Of a stretch of DNA of 60,000 bases, positions 24,241 through 37,772 are shown piece after piece; positions within the stretch are counted from its first letter, which is position 1; the number at the start of each line of letters is the position of its first letter. This DNA comes from Liolophura sinensis (taxonomy: Eukaryota; Mollusca; Polyplacophora; Chitonida; Chitonidae). The translations under genes and the position numbers were made by a program. Where the stretch lies: assembly GCF_032854445.1 (NCBI RefSeq), contig NC_088306.1, positions 27,439,764 through 27,499,763 on the forward strand, given 5' to 3'. The notes under the pieces are model-generated. The model ran no database searches. It had not been told where the DNA came from and worked only from the letters and a program-made list of their open reading frames with translations.

Positions 24241-27200
24241 TTATTTTCGTTTCTTCTGGACTGCCTCCGCAATGGCCTCTATGATCTCCTTCAGGTGGTT
24301 GAGTGTATTGAATTCCATCAGCTGAGATAACCGATCAAACGCCTTGTGAGTGTAGGTGAAGTTAAGCGTGGAATACGGGGCTTCGGGATCGTCAAAGACG
24401 GCGAAGTCCGCGAATTCTTTCTCTTCAGTAGTTTCCCTTGGGACACCTGGTGACGAAAAAGAAAATGTTTAGGGCAAAAAATTAGCATGGCATCTGCAAA
24501 ATACGAAATCAAAACTTCCCAGATTAAAAGGGGTCTCTCAAAATGATCAAAATAGTCTAGCACCCCAAATCGTGGAATATATATGTACAAGTAAGAGAAC
24601 ATGTATAGCAGTGGGTAGTGTGTTCTAGGCTGGCTGTATTGATTTACTTTGTTTCATTTATTTCATGAAATGCCATATTTAAGAGTTTTTCACTTATGCG
24701 ATGACTGTCAATATTATGGGTGGAGCAAACAGAAGTGCCAGTCGTAAATCTCCGACCGTAAGTAAGGTAATGACGAATGACGACTTTGCACACCTCACTA
24801 GTACCAGATGCGTCTTCTTCGACGAATTTTAGACTTCACAAATGTTCTCACGAGCGTTGTAGATCGCTTATTGTCACAAAGGCACCGCAAGCAGTGACAG
24901 CGCAGGATTGTTCCCTGCCCAAGGTCGGTTTTGAAACTGCGCCTTGAAATGCTTGCAACTCACCTGGCTTCTTATACTTCCGGAAGTCGAGATTCACGAG
25001 GACGAAGTGAAGTATTATGGGACAGTTAGGGTCGTTGGGATCACGGAAGATGTACAACTCCTTCATCTCTTCTTTCTCAAACACACTCGTGTCGATGGGT
25101 GGGAAACGAAGACCGTGTTGTTTAGCCCACTTTTCAGCCAGTTTTATTTCCTGGAAAAAAATCATCAGCGCATTCGTCAGGCAAGGCAAATTTGTTTTAC
25201 AACCTCGGAAACCATGGAAAACACAATGATATCGATCTAAAGAAAGCAGTTACTAAAAAAATCCGAATAGTTCAGAGTAAACAGGGCAAGTAATGATGTA
25301 CATATAACATTGCCCGGAGCTAAGTCAAATTTAAAATACTTTAGAGCTTATGTTTGGTCCTTGAAATTAAAATTTGACCATTTCAAAACACGTGTGACAA
25401 GCCCCCAAATTAGTTGACGAAGTTTTTAATTCAACCTAAGGTCATAAATGGCTGTTGTAAAATTGGTACCAGATAGCTGACTGGTTATTCATCAGGAATT
25501 AATTTACCTCGAACGGCTCGCTGTCATCGCTGGGTCTACCACTGAAGTCAAACGACAGGATCAAGTCTATCCCTCGGGCTTGCCTCAGCACGAGAGGGTA
25601 CGGGGAGTTGAAAGTTAACCCTGCGTCCACGACGAATTGTTTCTTCACGTGGGTGAAATACACTCCGATTCGTTCGTCTGAATCGTCTGTAAACATAATT
25701 AAATTTTCGGCTAATTTTATATATATATATACTATTTCCACGTCTCGGTCCTATATACTGTCAAATAATGCTGGGAAGGCTGGTCAAGCTGAACAAAGAA
25801 GTCTGGCACGGTACATTTGTATCCGGCATGCAGGTAACTAGGTCAACAGTTCAAATCCATCTCTTGCTGGATCAAATGAGATATACTGCACCAGAAGTTT
25901 TTTTAATGCTCTTTACTTTAGCTTTACCACCTTCATACAGCTGTTTTGAAATAGTTTCGTAATGGGGAAAGAACACCTGTGAAATACAGGACTGGGCTAA
26001 ATACTGAATGCAAGACTTTTGTCTTCTTAAACGTCATTTTGAACTTGTCTGTCATTCTTTTAAACGTTGCATTAATTTAATGACTGAAGTGGAAATGTCT
26101 CCGGTAATTACTGGATTAATTAAGTCTTCTCACCAGAATCTGTTTCTTCGGGGGTCTTAGGTTCTTCTCCTTTAGGTAGTAACGCGATTCCTCTCAGGAA
26201 GTTGTGAATCACGCCAGCGCGGCCAGTGCGAGTGCTCAGAAGCTGAAATCTCTTGCTGGAAACGGAAAACGATAACCGTGAGGTTTTGATTTTAGCAATC
26301 GGTTCACAGTTTTATAACAAATTGTTTAACTTCAACATTTTTGTTTTCAAATTCAAATGAAATAAACAAGTAATACTTCTGAACTTTTCACGGAAAATAC
26401 GACGTCACTATACGCTTGTGGTCAAGCGTAGGCAAAATCACCTTTTCTGACTAAATATTGATTTTGGGAAAACATTATATTAGTTTTATAACTAGTTTTA
26501 AGACGACTACACAATGACACAGTTCGAACATTAAAAATATCACTGAAGTTTTGTTAAAAAGTAAATAGGCTTTATATAATGTGTGTAGTAAACTTTTTTT
26601 TTTGAAAGGGACAGTAACATTGAAATCAAAGGGTTTAAGCCATTGCACCTCGACAGATAACTGAAACAAAAATCCTTGCCGTAAAGCTATATTGTCTTAT
26701 CTGTTTGTCCAAGCAAGCAAACCCAATATCCTTTACGAGTCACGCTAATAGATGAACAGAAGTGGAGTGAAATTTTGAAGCGGTTGGATAGTGGCAGTAT
26801 TTGCACGGTGACTAAATTAGAGGATCAAATTGCAAAGAGAATAAATTATATTACCTATCTACTAGGTCCTTAAACCAGTTCATCCAGAATCCTTTGTCCG
26901 CGACCGTTTTTTCTGCTCCTTGTTCTTCCTCCTCCTTCGTTTTCCTGCTTTTGGCCGCGGTCGTAGTATCAGTCAGTTCTTCACAATGATCATGATGACA
27001 GTTATCGTGATCATCAAAATCATCGTCGTCATCATCGTCTTCATCTTCGCTTCCGTCACTCAGCATCGATTCTTCTTGAATTTTCTTTTCTGCATTACAA
27101 TATCAAAATAAGAATAATCGTAATTTCCTTCCTATCATAAAAATTGCACGAGATAATACCACTAATCACAAGACGAAATCATCTTTTCAGTATGACAGCA

Positions 27201-30200
27201 ATTTGGTACCAAAAACTTCTGTATGACTTCTACTGACGGTTAAGAATATTAACTTCAGTATCTCATTATTTCAGTTAAAATGATAATATAGTGGTTTTCA
27301 AGGCCTGGCAAGTGGTGTGCATTTTACTCATGAACATACTCATTTCCCGTCTGACCATCTTCACGGGGTCCATGTTTCGGTTGTCATCAAATAGTCGATC
27401 AAACATGATGCTGAAAGCGTTGCCCCAAATACCTGCGACAAAAGATGGAAAATATGCTGTTACGTAGTTTACAGAAAAGATATATTTATTTTGTTTGATT
27501 GGTGTTTTACGCAATACCCAATAATATTTCGCATATGCGACGACGGCCAGTATTATGGTGTAGAAATCCAAATGGGGCAATGAAGTGAATAAGTTTTTGT
27601 TTGATTATGACAATAGCCAACTCCAGTTTTGTCTAAAAAACTGGGCAAGACAATTTATTGTGAGGTTTCCGGTGAATTTTAGTGCCAATGAAGAAAGGCA
27701 GACAATATTCAAAATGCTGTATTGTAAGAACTTAACGTTGTTTAATTGAACAGATTCATTCTTTTCTCAGGGTAGAGAGAACAAATAATGACATAAAACA
27801 CCTGCTAACAGGGGAAGAACGGCATCAGAACCTCTCGTATTGCAACAATTTACAAGGTTAAAATACACCCCAAAATTACTTCAGATTTTGAAAACAAAAC
27901 CTAGGACTGACCTTGTAAAAAGTGGAGTGGGGGTTCGTCGTACTTCTTAGCCAACTTGCCCATGAAGAACTTACTGCCGAAATACTCGCTCTTCATGAAC
28001 GACCCAAACTTCGCCATTCCTATCTCGAAAGGGCTGAACTCAATCCATTCTGCAAAGTAACATGTCTTGGTATTGTAATGTAGTCAACAAAACAGCCCTA
28101 TGGACAGGCGTCGCCCTGTATAGGGGCACACTAATGCCCGATATAGTTACAGTTATGACATCAGACACAATAGACCGCATCGAGGGACTAATGGTTAGTG
28201 CTTCCCACTCGAAGTCGGGAGATCCGGGATCAAACCAAAGACTTTAAAAATGGTACTGGTTGCTGCTTGGCTTGGCACCAAGCACTGATAGGTTACAGCA
28301 TGGAAACAGGACTGGTCGGCCTGGTGTCAGTATAATGTGACTGGGCGGGGTGTCTTCGACATCATACTTCGGTGGCAATAGCACTATGGCCTTATGAACT
28401 CGCCCTGCCACAAGAAACACAGTATATGTACACAGACCCAATTACTCCTCGTCTTCGCACTGTGGAAAAATTGTTAAGGATAGGTTAAATCCCTAGCATT
28501 TATTCATTCATTCATTTATTCATTCAAACCCGATCTTGGCTTATCACGCCATGTTACATGAACAAATTGCCTCTTGACCTGATTTGAAGTAACTAGCTTA
28601 CGGAGCTGATGCGTGAACAGCCTAGCTTGTCGTGAGGCCTTGCATCCTTTTTTGTCTTACCTTGGAAAACTCTGGCAGAAACGTTCGCCTTCACGTGTAC
28701 ACACGTATACAGAGGCATTGGGATGTTACCGTCTACGATTTTTATCTGTTGATCTGTCAGTGTACAAGCTTTTCTCTGAAAGACCAAAAAATACATGGGG
28801 GTCAGTGATATTGACGCTATAGGCATATCACAATTCCTTCCCTCTGGTATCAAGTACATGCCTGGTAAGAGTCTTAGTTTGTACACTCTAACCAACTATC
28901 CAAAATCTTGTACAGAAGGGATATTTAACACAGGGTAGACAGAAAAACGTAACGAATTAGAGAGCAAAAACATGAAGATTTTTTGAGATAACCAGTTTGT
29001 TGTATCATCAATAAACCCAGTCAAAATATACATTCAAACAACCGTTTACAAAACTGTAACTATGCCCATAACATTAAACAGAGCTGGTTTTACATATCAG
29101 ACCACCCAATCCAACATCAATTGCCTCCCTTTTACTTACGTCTTTAATTAGTGTTTCTCCCACCAGATGGCCATAGAAATCCGTGAAGCTGATTGGCTGG
29201 CCGTTGTTCCATTTTTCCATCATGGCGCCGATGTACCGACTAACTTGCTGCATTCCCATCAAGTTAATAAAACTCGCGTCAATGTTCTTTTTTAGCTCTT
29301 CCTGAAATTCTTTCAGAGACAACTTTGGCCACTTCGGATGCGAGTACAATGTCGATAATAACCTGATAATTTAATTTGGGGAAAAATATCTTTCAATTAA
29401 ACCGAAGAAACCTACGACAATATTAAACACTGAGATAATTAATTTAAAGAGAGTATTCCAGAGATTTTGGACAAAATCAAATTTTCTGCAGCAGCAATAG
29501 TGTTTATATAGCTCAAATTACTGCCTTTCAGTAAATAACAGACTCGTATCTGTCCTATGTATAGTGTCAAAATGACTTTAAGGTTTGAAAAAGTTATAAT
29601 GCGACCTGCTTTATAAATTTTAGGGTATTATTACCGATTTTTGATGTAAACCGCGAACAGACAAGGCTGGTACTTTGTGAAGGTAATTATTTGGGCTATT
29701 CTAAAATGAAAACAAAAGTCTTCTATAGTCTCTTTTACTTAAGGCTTCATTCAAACGCACACGTTTCGGAACAACACGGAAATGTAGCACGGTGAGCAAA
29801 GATTTTGTCAAATCCCACTGTGACTGATACTAGAAACCAACATTTACACAAACCGAGCAGGAAAAAGTATTTATCAAAGCACAGACGCCATATTGACTGC
29901 CGCCAGTTTGTGATTTTCATACTGTTCACACAAATCAACACATGCTCATTTCGACTTGTTTTGACTCTTTAGCCACGAAGTTACAAAAGCTCGTTTAAGA
30001 ATGCAGAACTGCAGAACGTGAAATTCCCCCCTTTCGTCTTTTGCACCTCCTAAAGTGTTGAACAGAGCAGTTAAAATCGTGACCATGCTACTGGTTATTG
30101 TGACGTCAACTTCAAAGCAGGCTACTTTTTATAACAACGTATTGTTATGTGCACAAATGCCGTCAGCTTCTAAATTTAGCTTGCCACGGTTTACATATGC

Positions 30201-33200
30201 TGAGTTCAGGGCCAGCTGTCTGCCTCTGCCTTAGAATATTCCAGAATACGCTCAGTTCGGGGCCTGTTTGTTTACAACAAGTGTTCAAGAATTTTCTTAT
30301 TCCAGAAAATTCCACCAGTCTATATAAGACCTATGAAGGCAGGTCAAAAGGGGAGAACGGAGAATTATTGAGAGTTTTGGATGCTTTCGCTGTGTATTAC
30401 TTTAGTAGGCCTTTTGTGCTGAATTTTGGTGTCTTTATAGCCTCTGGCTTTGTTATATCATATCTCCACCGAGCACTTGTTCAGTCTGAACTTGTATACT
30501 TAACTTGTGCTCTTGTGTACGCAGTGCTTATTAGTACACGGACCCTGTCTGTGGAATTTTGTGTATACTTCGTCTTACACTCAGTTATACTGTGGATTTT
30601 GCCTCTTGTGAATATTGCCTCTGTGCATTTTTTAAGCATTGTGGAATATATGCGTCCGTTTGGACTTGACACCGTTGTACATGTAAGTACTTTAGTATTT
30701 GTATAGATACTGCTATCCTTTCTTGTTAAACTTAAGTACTTTAGTATTTGTAAAAGTCTTGTTATCTGTTCTTGTTAAACCTAATAAATTGTTTTAAAAT
30801 AAAATCTGCTAGTTTTGGTCACTTTTATGTGCGGCTAAACTGTCGTGTATTTGGAACAAGCCATCTCTTTATAATACAGACAGCTTGGGTCGTAACAGTA
30901 TTCAAATCTCAAGTGTCGAAGGTCAGTTCAACCTTTTGATACTTTATGTTTGCTTTTCATGTTTTAATGGCTTTTCAGAAAAACTGATATGCTGTCAAGG
31001 GGACCCTAAAAACATTTTTGTGGATCACTTGAAGTTTGACCCGTTAAGTTTGAAAGTCGCGCAGTCAAAGTGTGTACATATTAGACATTCATCTTACCCA
31101 CATGGAAGACTTGTACAAAGTTAGTCTTTGCACTTAGAATTGCATATGCTCATATTTCAGAGTTATCCAAAATGCCGTTAACCTCGGTCGAAGATCTTTT
31201 ACAAATGCCCAAAAGTCAGCAAATGCAACTTTTTTCCAGAGATCACTTTTATATAAGTGCTATATTCCATTACATACAAAAAACCCATTTTGAAAACGAA
31301 GGAGAAAAAAACCTGAAATATTAAAGTAGTTCGCCGAGCGTGAAGTTATAAGATCTTACCAACATGACCCCGACAGTCCACATGTGTAAATGACACAGTC
31401 CAGCACACCTGTTTCTTGCAGAGCTTTGAAGACACCGCTATAGGCCACCATAGCCCGGAAACCCCCACCTGACCCCAGCACGGCTACAGTCGGCACCTGA
31501 AATACAACGATCGATTTATAGATTGATTAATTATCAATGTGTGGACCTTGCTGGCCGAGTGGCTTAACCTGCCTTTCGCTCTTGGTCAGTGGAGCTTTAC
31601 TCTAAACGTGTAGCATTTCTTTTCTTGTCAAAAAAATGTTAAGTCGGGAATCTGGGTATTGTAAGAAAGGTAAACAATCAAGCAAATAGGCCGTTAATTT
31701 GAATTGAAAGTGACGTTTGGGAGATGCTATAATGTGTTGTGTTATTATAACATAATCCTGTGTTATATTCATCATATGATCCTGGTAGACTTATACAATC
31801 TTTATCTTGAATTAATGGAATACGTATGCTATATTTAACGGAATACTATGCCACAACAATAGGTTACAATCTAGAATCAGTCACGCAGGTTTTCTGATAA
31901 ACTTAACGGATTGTCTTTTGAGATAGCGAAAAGCAGGAATTGAATTTTGTTCCTTTCAGGGGAGGGGGTTGGGGGAGCTACAGATAAAAATAAACGCAGT
32001 AAATTTTGCAAAAGTCATTTTAGCATAGGTACAAGCGGTTCATGTGAAATTTGCTCTCCGCGTACTGGCCGTAGATCTGTGCTAGATTTCCGAGCAGTTT
32101 TTGGTTCTTTTCGATTATTATATATTTTGACGCCTATATATAGCAAAAGATATCCCAACATAAAAAGGAATGGTCAGGTCAGCCCATAACTCGTGAGTAT
32201 GGATATACAGATAGTGATTTCTCAGTCTCTTATCCCTGTTATACAATTCTCAGAATCTCGTGCCTCTCTTGACATATCCGCAGATCTCGTAGGTTTGTGT
32301 AAATGTTGATTTCCAGTATGAGCAATCCAGAAGAACACGCATTCTAAAATTGGAATGTACTTGGGAGGGATGTCGTATTTGAATCGCACAATCCTGCCTA
32401 CGACTGGTTGTATCCTGACACAGATAGAGCTTATCCGATGAAATAGACACTCTGATTCGGGTTTTTTTTTTTCTTTTTCATTTTTTACTGATTTCTTTCT
32501 ACCGAGATTTGCAGGTATCCTTGCGGAGTGGGGTAAAACAACGCTGTTGCGAGAGTTACGGAGAGAAACAGCCCCAAATATGTCGGGCTGCTGGTAAGGA
32601 ACATCTTTAGCTATTAAATCTTCCTGAACAGACGTGATTGCCATGGACCCTTTTTTTTCGGCGAGACCACACGGTTGACGTTGATTTATGCTTGGGAAGA
32701 TGTAATGCACCTGTGAACAGCGGTAAATGTTCCTTGCAGTCAATCCGACACATTTGGGGTTGTTTTCGATAAGAATTATCCCCACTCTATATTTGCAGAT
32801 AATCAGACATGTAGACCGCTGTTCATGTCACAATTATGTCATATGAAGACAATTCACATGAAGGCGTGTGGTTTGTTGTGATCGAACTACACCCTGGTTA
32901 CATGACCTGTTGTTTTGCAGGATTATATTACTGAGCGGAGTTGTCTAGTACAAGGACAAAGTGTCTGATTTTACTGGCGTGTGACTGACATCCTGGAAGA
33001 CAGCTTAGGGGCTACAGGCTGAAATGTTCACAATGCCAAAACTTTAAAACATGTGGAGCGGCAAAGCGTTGATATCAGTTAATTCTGATTGGCTTATATT
33101 ACAAATTACCCGCATGCCCGTTTACAAGCTCCATAATGAAAACAATCCGTGACGCGCTATATGTTCCACTCGATCGAATTTCCTTCGACAACTCGTAATT

Positions 33201-36200
33201 AAATTTAATCACGTTATAACATATAAAATCGTCATGTACCTCTTCAATGGTTTTCGGCCCCCTTCCGCCAAGTAAACAGCCCATTCCTGTCATAGTTTTC
33301 AACTTCCTGACCTTAAGATAATTCATTTCTTCTTCACACAAATCCACACTGTAGCGTAAATTGGGTTGCGTACTGAAAAGAAAACCCTATTAGCCACCTT
33401 ACACAATTTGGAAAGCTTTGAGATAACCGGAAACTAAATTCTCATTTTAACATAATCTATATTTAAGGGAGCATGTCAACAACAACAGCGACAAATATTA
33501 ATGGGTTTTAATGGGTGCTTTTTCTCATTAGTATCTCCGTTTTATTTTTGTAACAATCACACTTCTTTTGTGTCTTGGGAACAGGTACATGTATTTTGAG
33601 CTATTTCTAACTATGCCAAAAGGGTATATCCAATATATTTCTAAACTTGAAAATACTTACTCTATTTCTGTCTTTAATTCCATATCAAGTTCAGAGACCT
33701 AAAAGTATCAAAGAAATGGATACGAATTCATTATTAACATAGGGCAGCTGTTTATTTATTTAATTGTGTTTTATGCCATTCTCAGGAACATTTGGCCGTA
33801 AGGCGGTGAGGTTTGTATGTAATGGGGAACTGGACAAAGTCCGGATAAATCTTCCATTATCTGTGACATGCCCATGTGCACACCATATATATTGTCCCAC
33901 ATGTGACGTACCTATTTGCACACCATACATATTGTCCCACATGTGAAGCACACATGTGCACACCATATATATTGTCCCACACACGACGTGCTCATTCGTG
34001 GTGGAAGACAAGCGGATTTCAACAAACGGCAGACTGCGTAAAAGGTATCACGAACAGTGACGTTGATCGTCTGTTGCCACCAAGGTCTCACGAGTGTCGT
34101 TCACTGTTTGTGGCCACTAAGGCGTCACGAACAGTGAGGTCGACCGTGTGTTGTCACCAAGGTCTCACGAACGTCGTCCACCGTTTATTGCCACCAAGGC
34201 CTCACGAACAGTGACGTTGGCCGTATGTTGCCACGAAGACCTCAAGAGCGTCGTCCACCGTTTTTTGCCACCAAGGCCTCTCGAACGGTGACGTCGACCG
34301 TCTGTTGCCACCAAGGTCTGACAAGCGTCGTCCATTGTTTGTTGCCACTAAGGCGTCACGAACGGTGACGTCGACCGTCTGTTGTCACCAAGGTCTCACG
34401 AGGGTCGTCCACCGTTTATTGCCACCAAGGCCTCACGAAATGTGACGAAGACCTCACGAGCGTCAAGCACCGGTTTTGGCTACCGAGGCCTGACCAACGT
34501 TGACGTCTACCGTCTGTTGCCACCAAGGCCTCACGAACAGTAACGTTAACCGTTTGTGGCCACCAAGGCTCCACAAACAATGACGTTGACCGTTTGTTGT
34601 CATCAAGGCCTGAAGAACAATAGCGTCGACCCTTTGTTGTCACCAAGGCTCCACGAACTGTGACGTTGACCGTTTGTTGACACCAAGGCTCAATGTACAG
34701 GGATGTTGCAGTGAGACCAGTTTGATAAACAGGTCGCGACACTATCGTGGTTTGGCCAGAACAAATGTACAAAGCGACAAACAAATGGATAACATTTTTT
34801 ATAATACTATCTTTTAACGTTCCACGTGATGAACTTGCATCTTACTCTTGTTAAGAAAATTTCCTAAAAACAACAAACCTTGTTAAAAATAACGGTCTTC
34901 TTGATCCACTTGTTCCTTTCCAGGCTGTTTATGTTGATCTGTTCACTTCCGATTGCCCAATCCATTGTGTAGTTGTCGTCTTTTAGGTTAATATCTGCAA
35001 TGAAATACAAATTGTTTTCATCAAATGTGTTTAAAAATCTTACCAAATCCCTGTTAGACTGTAGTCTTTGGTGAAAGGTTTTAAATACTTACGAAGTATG
35101 TTCTTTTCTTTTGGATCGAGGAGATAACGGAAATTCTCGTTCCACACGGGATTTGGCTCGTTAGTTTTCGTGGCTGTTCTTCTTTTGGCGTCCGGTGTTT
35201 TGCGCATCTTCAGCTCAATGTACGGGTCAGGTGTATCAACTGAAAATAAGAGTCATTCATATCAGTCATGACTCAGTTTTATCAAATTCCCATGAAACTT
35301 AACGTTAAAGTCAAAATACGTCAAGCAAGACCTATGTATTTTGGTTTTAGCTAAACTTCATTTTGTAATTATTTTGTAGGATAGCATCCATATATCACAA
35401 TGAAGAGTTCGGTTACCTATCTTAAGGACACGTTTTGGAATTGATATCACCTTTTTGTCAAGTCTGTCAAGTGTTGTAAACTGAATTTTAAACTGCTTGA
35501 TGGCGTTAATAAGTTTCATCTTAAAATCTAGCGTGCAAGAAACCCATAAAAAATTGAAGATCCTCTACTGTGAAACATTGACGTCAACTGATTGTAATGA
35601 ATAAATAATTAAAACAAATGGCTCACCCATATCGCCCCACCCTTTAGTTATTTTCCGTCCACGAAGCACATTGGCATACAGAATCAAGCAAGGACGATTG
35701 TCCACCTGGCAAGAGAGTGAAAACGGGTTTCAGTAATATGTTAATATGTTGTCATATTTTCGTAATGGTGATAAGTGATCAAAATGTGTCAAGTAAAGAC
35801 ATTTCACCGGGAGAAGGGGTGGAAACAAAGCGAATTTAACCCAGGCGACATAGGCCTTGAATAAGATTTTAGCATGAATAAAGAAAATTATGGCTTATAG
35901 CTAAGAATGTTTTTCTTGAAAAGTAACCAGAATGTGTGTAACCTTCAAATATGATAGTTTCATTGTCGTCTAGTACTTTACACTTCAGAGATCGGCAAAA
36001 ATCAACATTTCGCCCATTTACCTAAATATTATTTATCACCTCCTCACGGCAGGGGAACCCGGATGCTGGAAGCTATGAATATGTAAGTTTATATTGCCTA
36101 ATTACGACTGGAATATAATCTTAGCTAGGTATTCTGAACACTACGCCACTACACAAAACGAACACAAAAGTTTATTGTTGCTGTCCGACTCGAATTTCAT

Positions 36201-37231
36201 GAGAGAAAAAAAAACTGCTATGAGCCAGGGTGTATAAAGTATCTCCTTTGTGTACGACCCGACCTGAGGTATGGCGTAACAGTCAGCCTCGAAGTAGAGA
36301 CAGGACAACAAAATGTATGAGTTAACGCCTGAGATGGCAAAGAACATGCCTGTGCGCAGCTTGATCGTCAACATAGCCCTGTATATTTATATATGTGGTC
36401 GCGTATACGACATACGAGCTGAAGGCCAGGCAATCGAGGTGTGCAGCAATACCTGTAGGCCTTTATATATATACATGGGTCATACATAGGGAATACAGGT
36501 CATATCGCCTAACAGCCAAATTAAGTCGAATCATCTAATACCGTAGGTCGAATCGTCTACCGTCAGGTCGCCTAAGAATATAGGCTAAGCAGTGGATATT
36601 TTGGATTACAGTGGTGTGATATTCGGTTAACGAGAATCGTCATTGCGGAATGGAACTTGCTGGACATTTCTTGGAGTTGGGATTCTAGAATGCTTCGATT
36701 CATATAGATACTGGTATCGGTCGATATTTCCATAAACAACACGACAAGAATCACGTTGTAACTGAATTGCTTCTTCACAAACAAGCAAACTTTCGGATAT
36801 GTAACTCTTTTCATCTTAAGAGTTGTCGGACAAGTTGCAACGTAATTATACGTGCGACTAAGAATACATAGCCTGCTTAATGTGCAACAACTTCGGTTTG
36901 GAGAGATTCTTGCTACTTCGAAGATACACATGCAATTATTCCGAGACTGCTCTGACGTCAGCTTTGGCAAAATTTTGTCCGGTAATATATGGCATCAAAC
37001 CGAACAAACCTGTGCCAAACGTAAGGTCAGGGCAATCTGTGACTAACATGAATTTTATTTCCACAGATAGTTTCATTATTAGGATCTACACGTTACGATC
37101 ATAGCGGCAGATTTTTTAACCATCGGAATACCCAAACATATGTGAACCAAGTCTGTTACAACAACACCAGTATCATATGAAATTCAGAAAAGCAAAATAT
37201 TACTCACATCAAACTTGTGGTAGTGCTGCAT
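24241..37231 (-). CDS. Intact cytosolic phospholipase A2 (group IV), copy 2
   Basis: Hydrolyses the sn-2 acyl chain of membrane phospholipids, typically releasing arachidonate, after Ca-dependent membrane docking. Sixteen exons have GT/AG sites and matching phases: 37231-37208, 35705-35627, 35239-35093, 34994-34879, 33698-33661, 33372-33240, 31496-31360, 29362-29140, 28775-28661, 28049-27912, 27432-27340, 27089-26855, 26255-26134, 25686-25508, 25150-24964 and 24446-24241. They sum to 2,172 nt, 723 residues (human cPLA2-alpha has 749). The C2 domain comes first, with Ca ligands in DTPDPY, NPVWNE and KDDN. The lipase domain has GSGGGFRAM (oxyanion hole and Arg), GLSGS (Ser nucleophile) and VDAGLTF (catalytic Asp). 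An Asp-rich linker sits in the 27089-26855 exon. The start is the first in-frame ATG after an upstream stop. The 8-codon first exon is the least certain. Confidence 0.9.
27478..27575 (+). repeat. Interspersed repeat tail (TTTGATTGGTGTTTTACG type)
   Basis: Contains TTTGATTGGTGTTTTACGC, then a tract with GCGACGACGGCCAGTATTAT. It is the copy 2 counterpart of 12,090-12,185. Confidence 0.6.
28150..28527 (+). repeat. tRNA-derived SINE-like repeat with an ATTC tail
   Basis: Counterpart of 6,104-6,345 in the opposite orientation: tRNA-like head (GGGACTAATGGTTAGTGC, GGGATCAAACC), then a GTGACTGGGCGGGGTGTCTT body, then ATTC repeats. It lies in the intron between the 28661 and 28049 exon ends of copy 2. 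Confidence 0.65.
30143..30897 (+). mobile_element. Solo LTR, 755 bp, with GTAT target duplication
   Basis: Begins TGTTATGTGC and ends GGGTCGTAACA, giving TGTTA...TAACA termini. It is flanked on both sides by GTAT. It has a TATATAAG box near 30,320 and AATAAA signals near 30,782-30,800 on the plus strand, as expected for an LTR promoter and polyadenylation site. No internal region is present. Copies 1 and 3 have the empty site (GAATACGTTCC near 4,206 and 41,085). The 185-codon frame inside it is fortuitous. Confidence 0.85.
33870..33990. repeat. 40-bp minisatellite, inverted counterpart
   Basis: Units with CACACCATATATATTGTCCC and CACATGTGACG-like parts. Same array as at 1,690-1,850, in opposite orientation. 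Confidence 0.8.
34027..34720. repeat. 40-bp GC-richer minisatellite in a copy 2 intron
   Basis: About 17 diverged units with TTGCCACCAAGGCCTCACGA and ACAGTGACGTCGACC-like halves. It lies between the 34879 and 33698 exon ends and marks the point where the copy 1 and copy 2 arms stop matching. No counterpart was seen in copy 1 or 3. Confidence 0.85.
36070..37206. other. First intron of copy 2 with an extra tandem segment
   Basis: Bases 36,070-36,780 repeat the sequence of about 181-860. The same material recurs again at about 37,400-37,680 as part of copy 3. The 5' flank segment is therefore locally duplicated head to tail. The rest (36,780-37,206) shows no gene. Confidence 0.6.
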
Positions 37232-37680
37232 ACTTTGTGGTCTTGCGATGATCAGATAGATGAGATTACGTGGACCACTGCTTGACTGAGAACAGTTAGC
37301 ATTCAAAAAATAAGCTTGCACGTGGTAAATGACCGAGAGAGTCGTTGTGAATTATCAAGACGTTTAACTCAGTCACCCTATGTATAAACTTTAGAAATCG
37401 GCTCGAGCTATGAATATGTAACTTTATATTGTTGTTACGACTGGAATATAATCTTAGCTAGGTATTCTGAACACTACACCACTACACAAAACGAACACAA
37501 AAGTTAATTGTTGCTGTCCGACTCGAAGTAATCTGATGGGAGAAAAAAAACTGCTATGAGCCAGGGTGTATAAAGTATCTCCTTTGTGTACGACCCGACC
37601 TGAGGTATGGCGTAACAGTCAGCCTCAAAGTAGAGACAGAACAACAAAATGTATGAGTTAACGCCTGAGAATGCAAAGAA

Positions 37681-37686
<6 letters not shown>

Positions 37687-37770
<84 letters not shown>
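37687..37770. repeat. (TA)n microsatellite
   Basis: About 42 TA units; counterpart of 875-949. Confidence 0.95.

Positions 37771-37772
<2 letters not shown>

Larger units (their letters stand above)
23350..34010. repeat. Right arm of the large inverted repeat (copy 2)
   Basis: Reverse complement of the copy 1 arm (1,690-15,950). It carries the intact exons and a solo LTR but no Gypsy-type insertion. Homology stops near 34,010, where a 40-bp minisatellite unique to this arm begins. Confidence 0.85.

Noticed and set aside
30149-30706. 185-codon hydrophobic ORF present twice (also 57,567-58,124)
   Set aside because: It lies wholly inside a solo LTR. Its conservation is explained by duplication of the host segment.
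31546-31600. tRNA-like segment (CTGGCCGAGTGGCTTAA)
   Set aside because: Only an A-box-like stretch is visible; no B box at the right distance. The copy at 58,964 is the same duplicated sequence.
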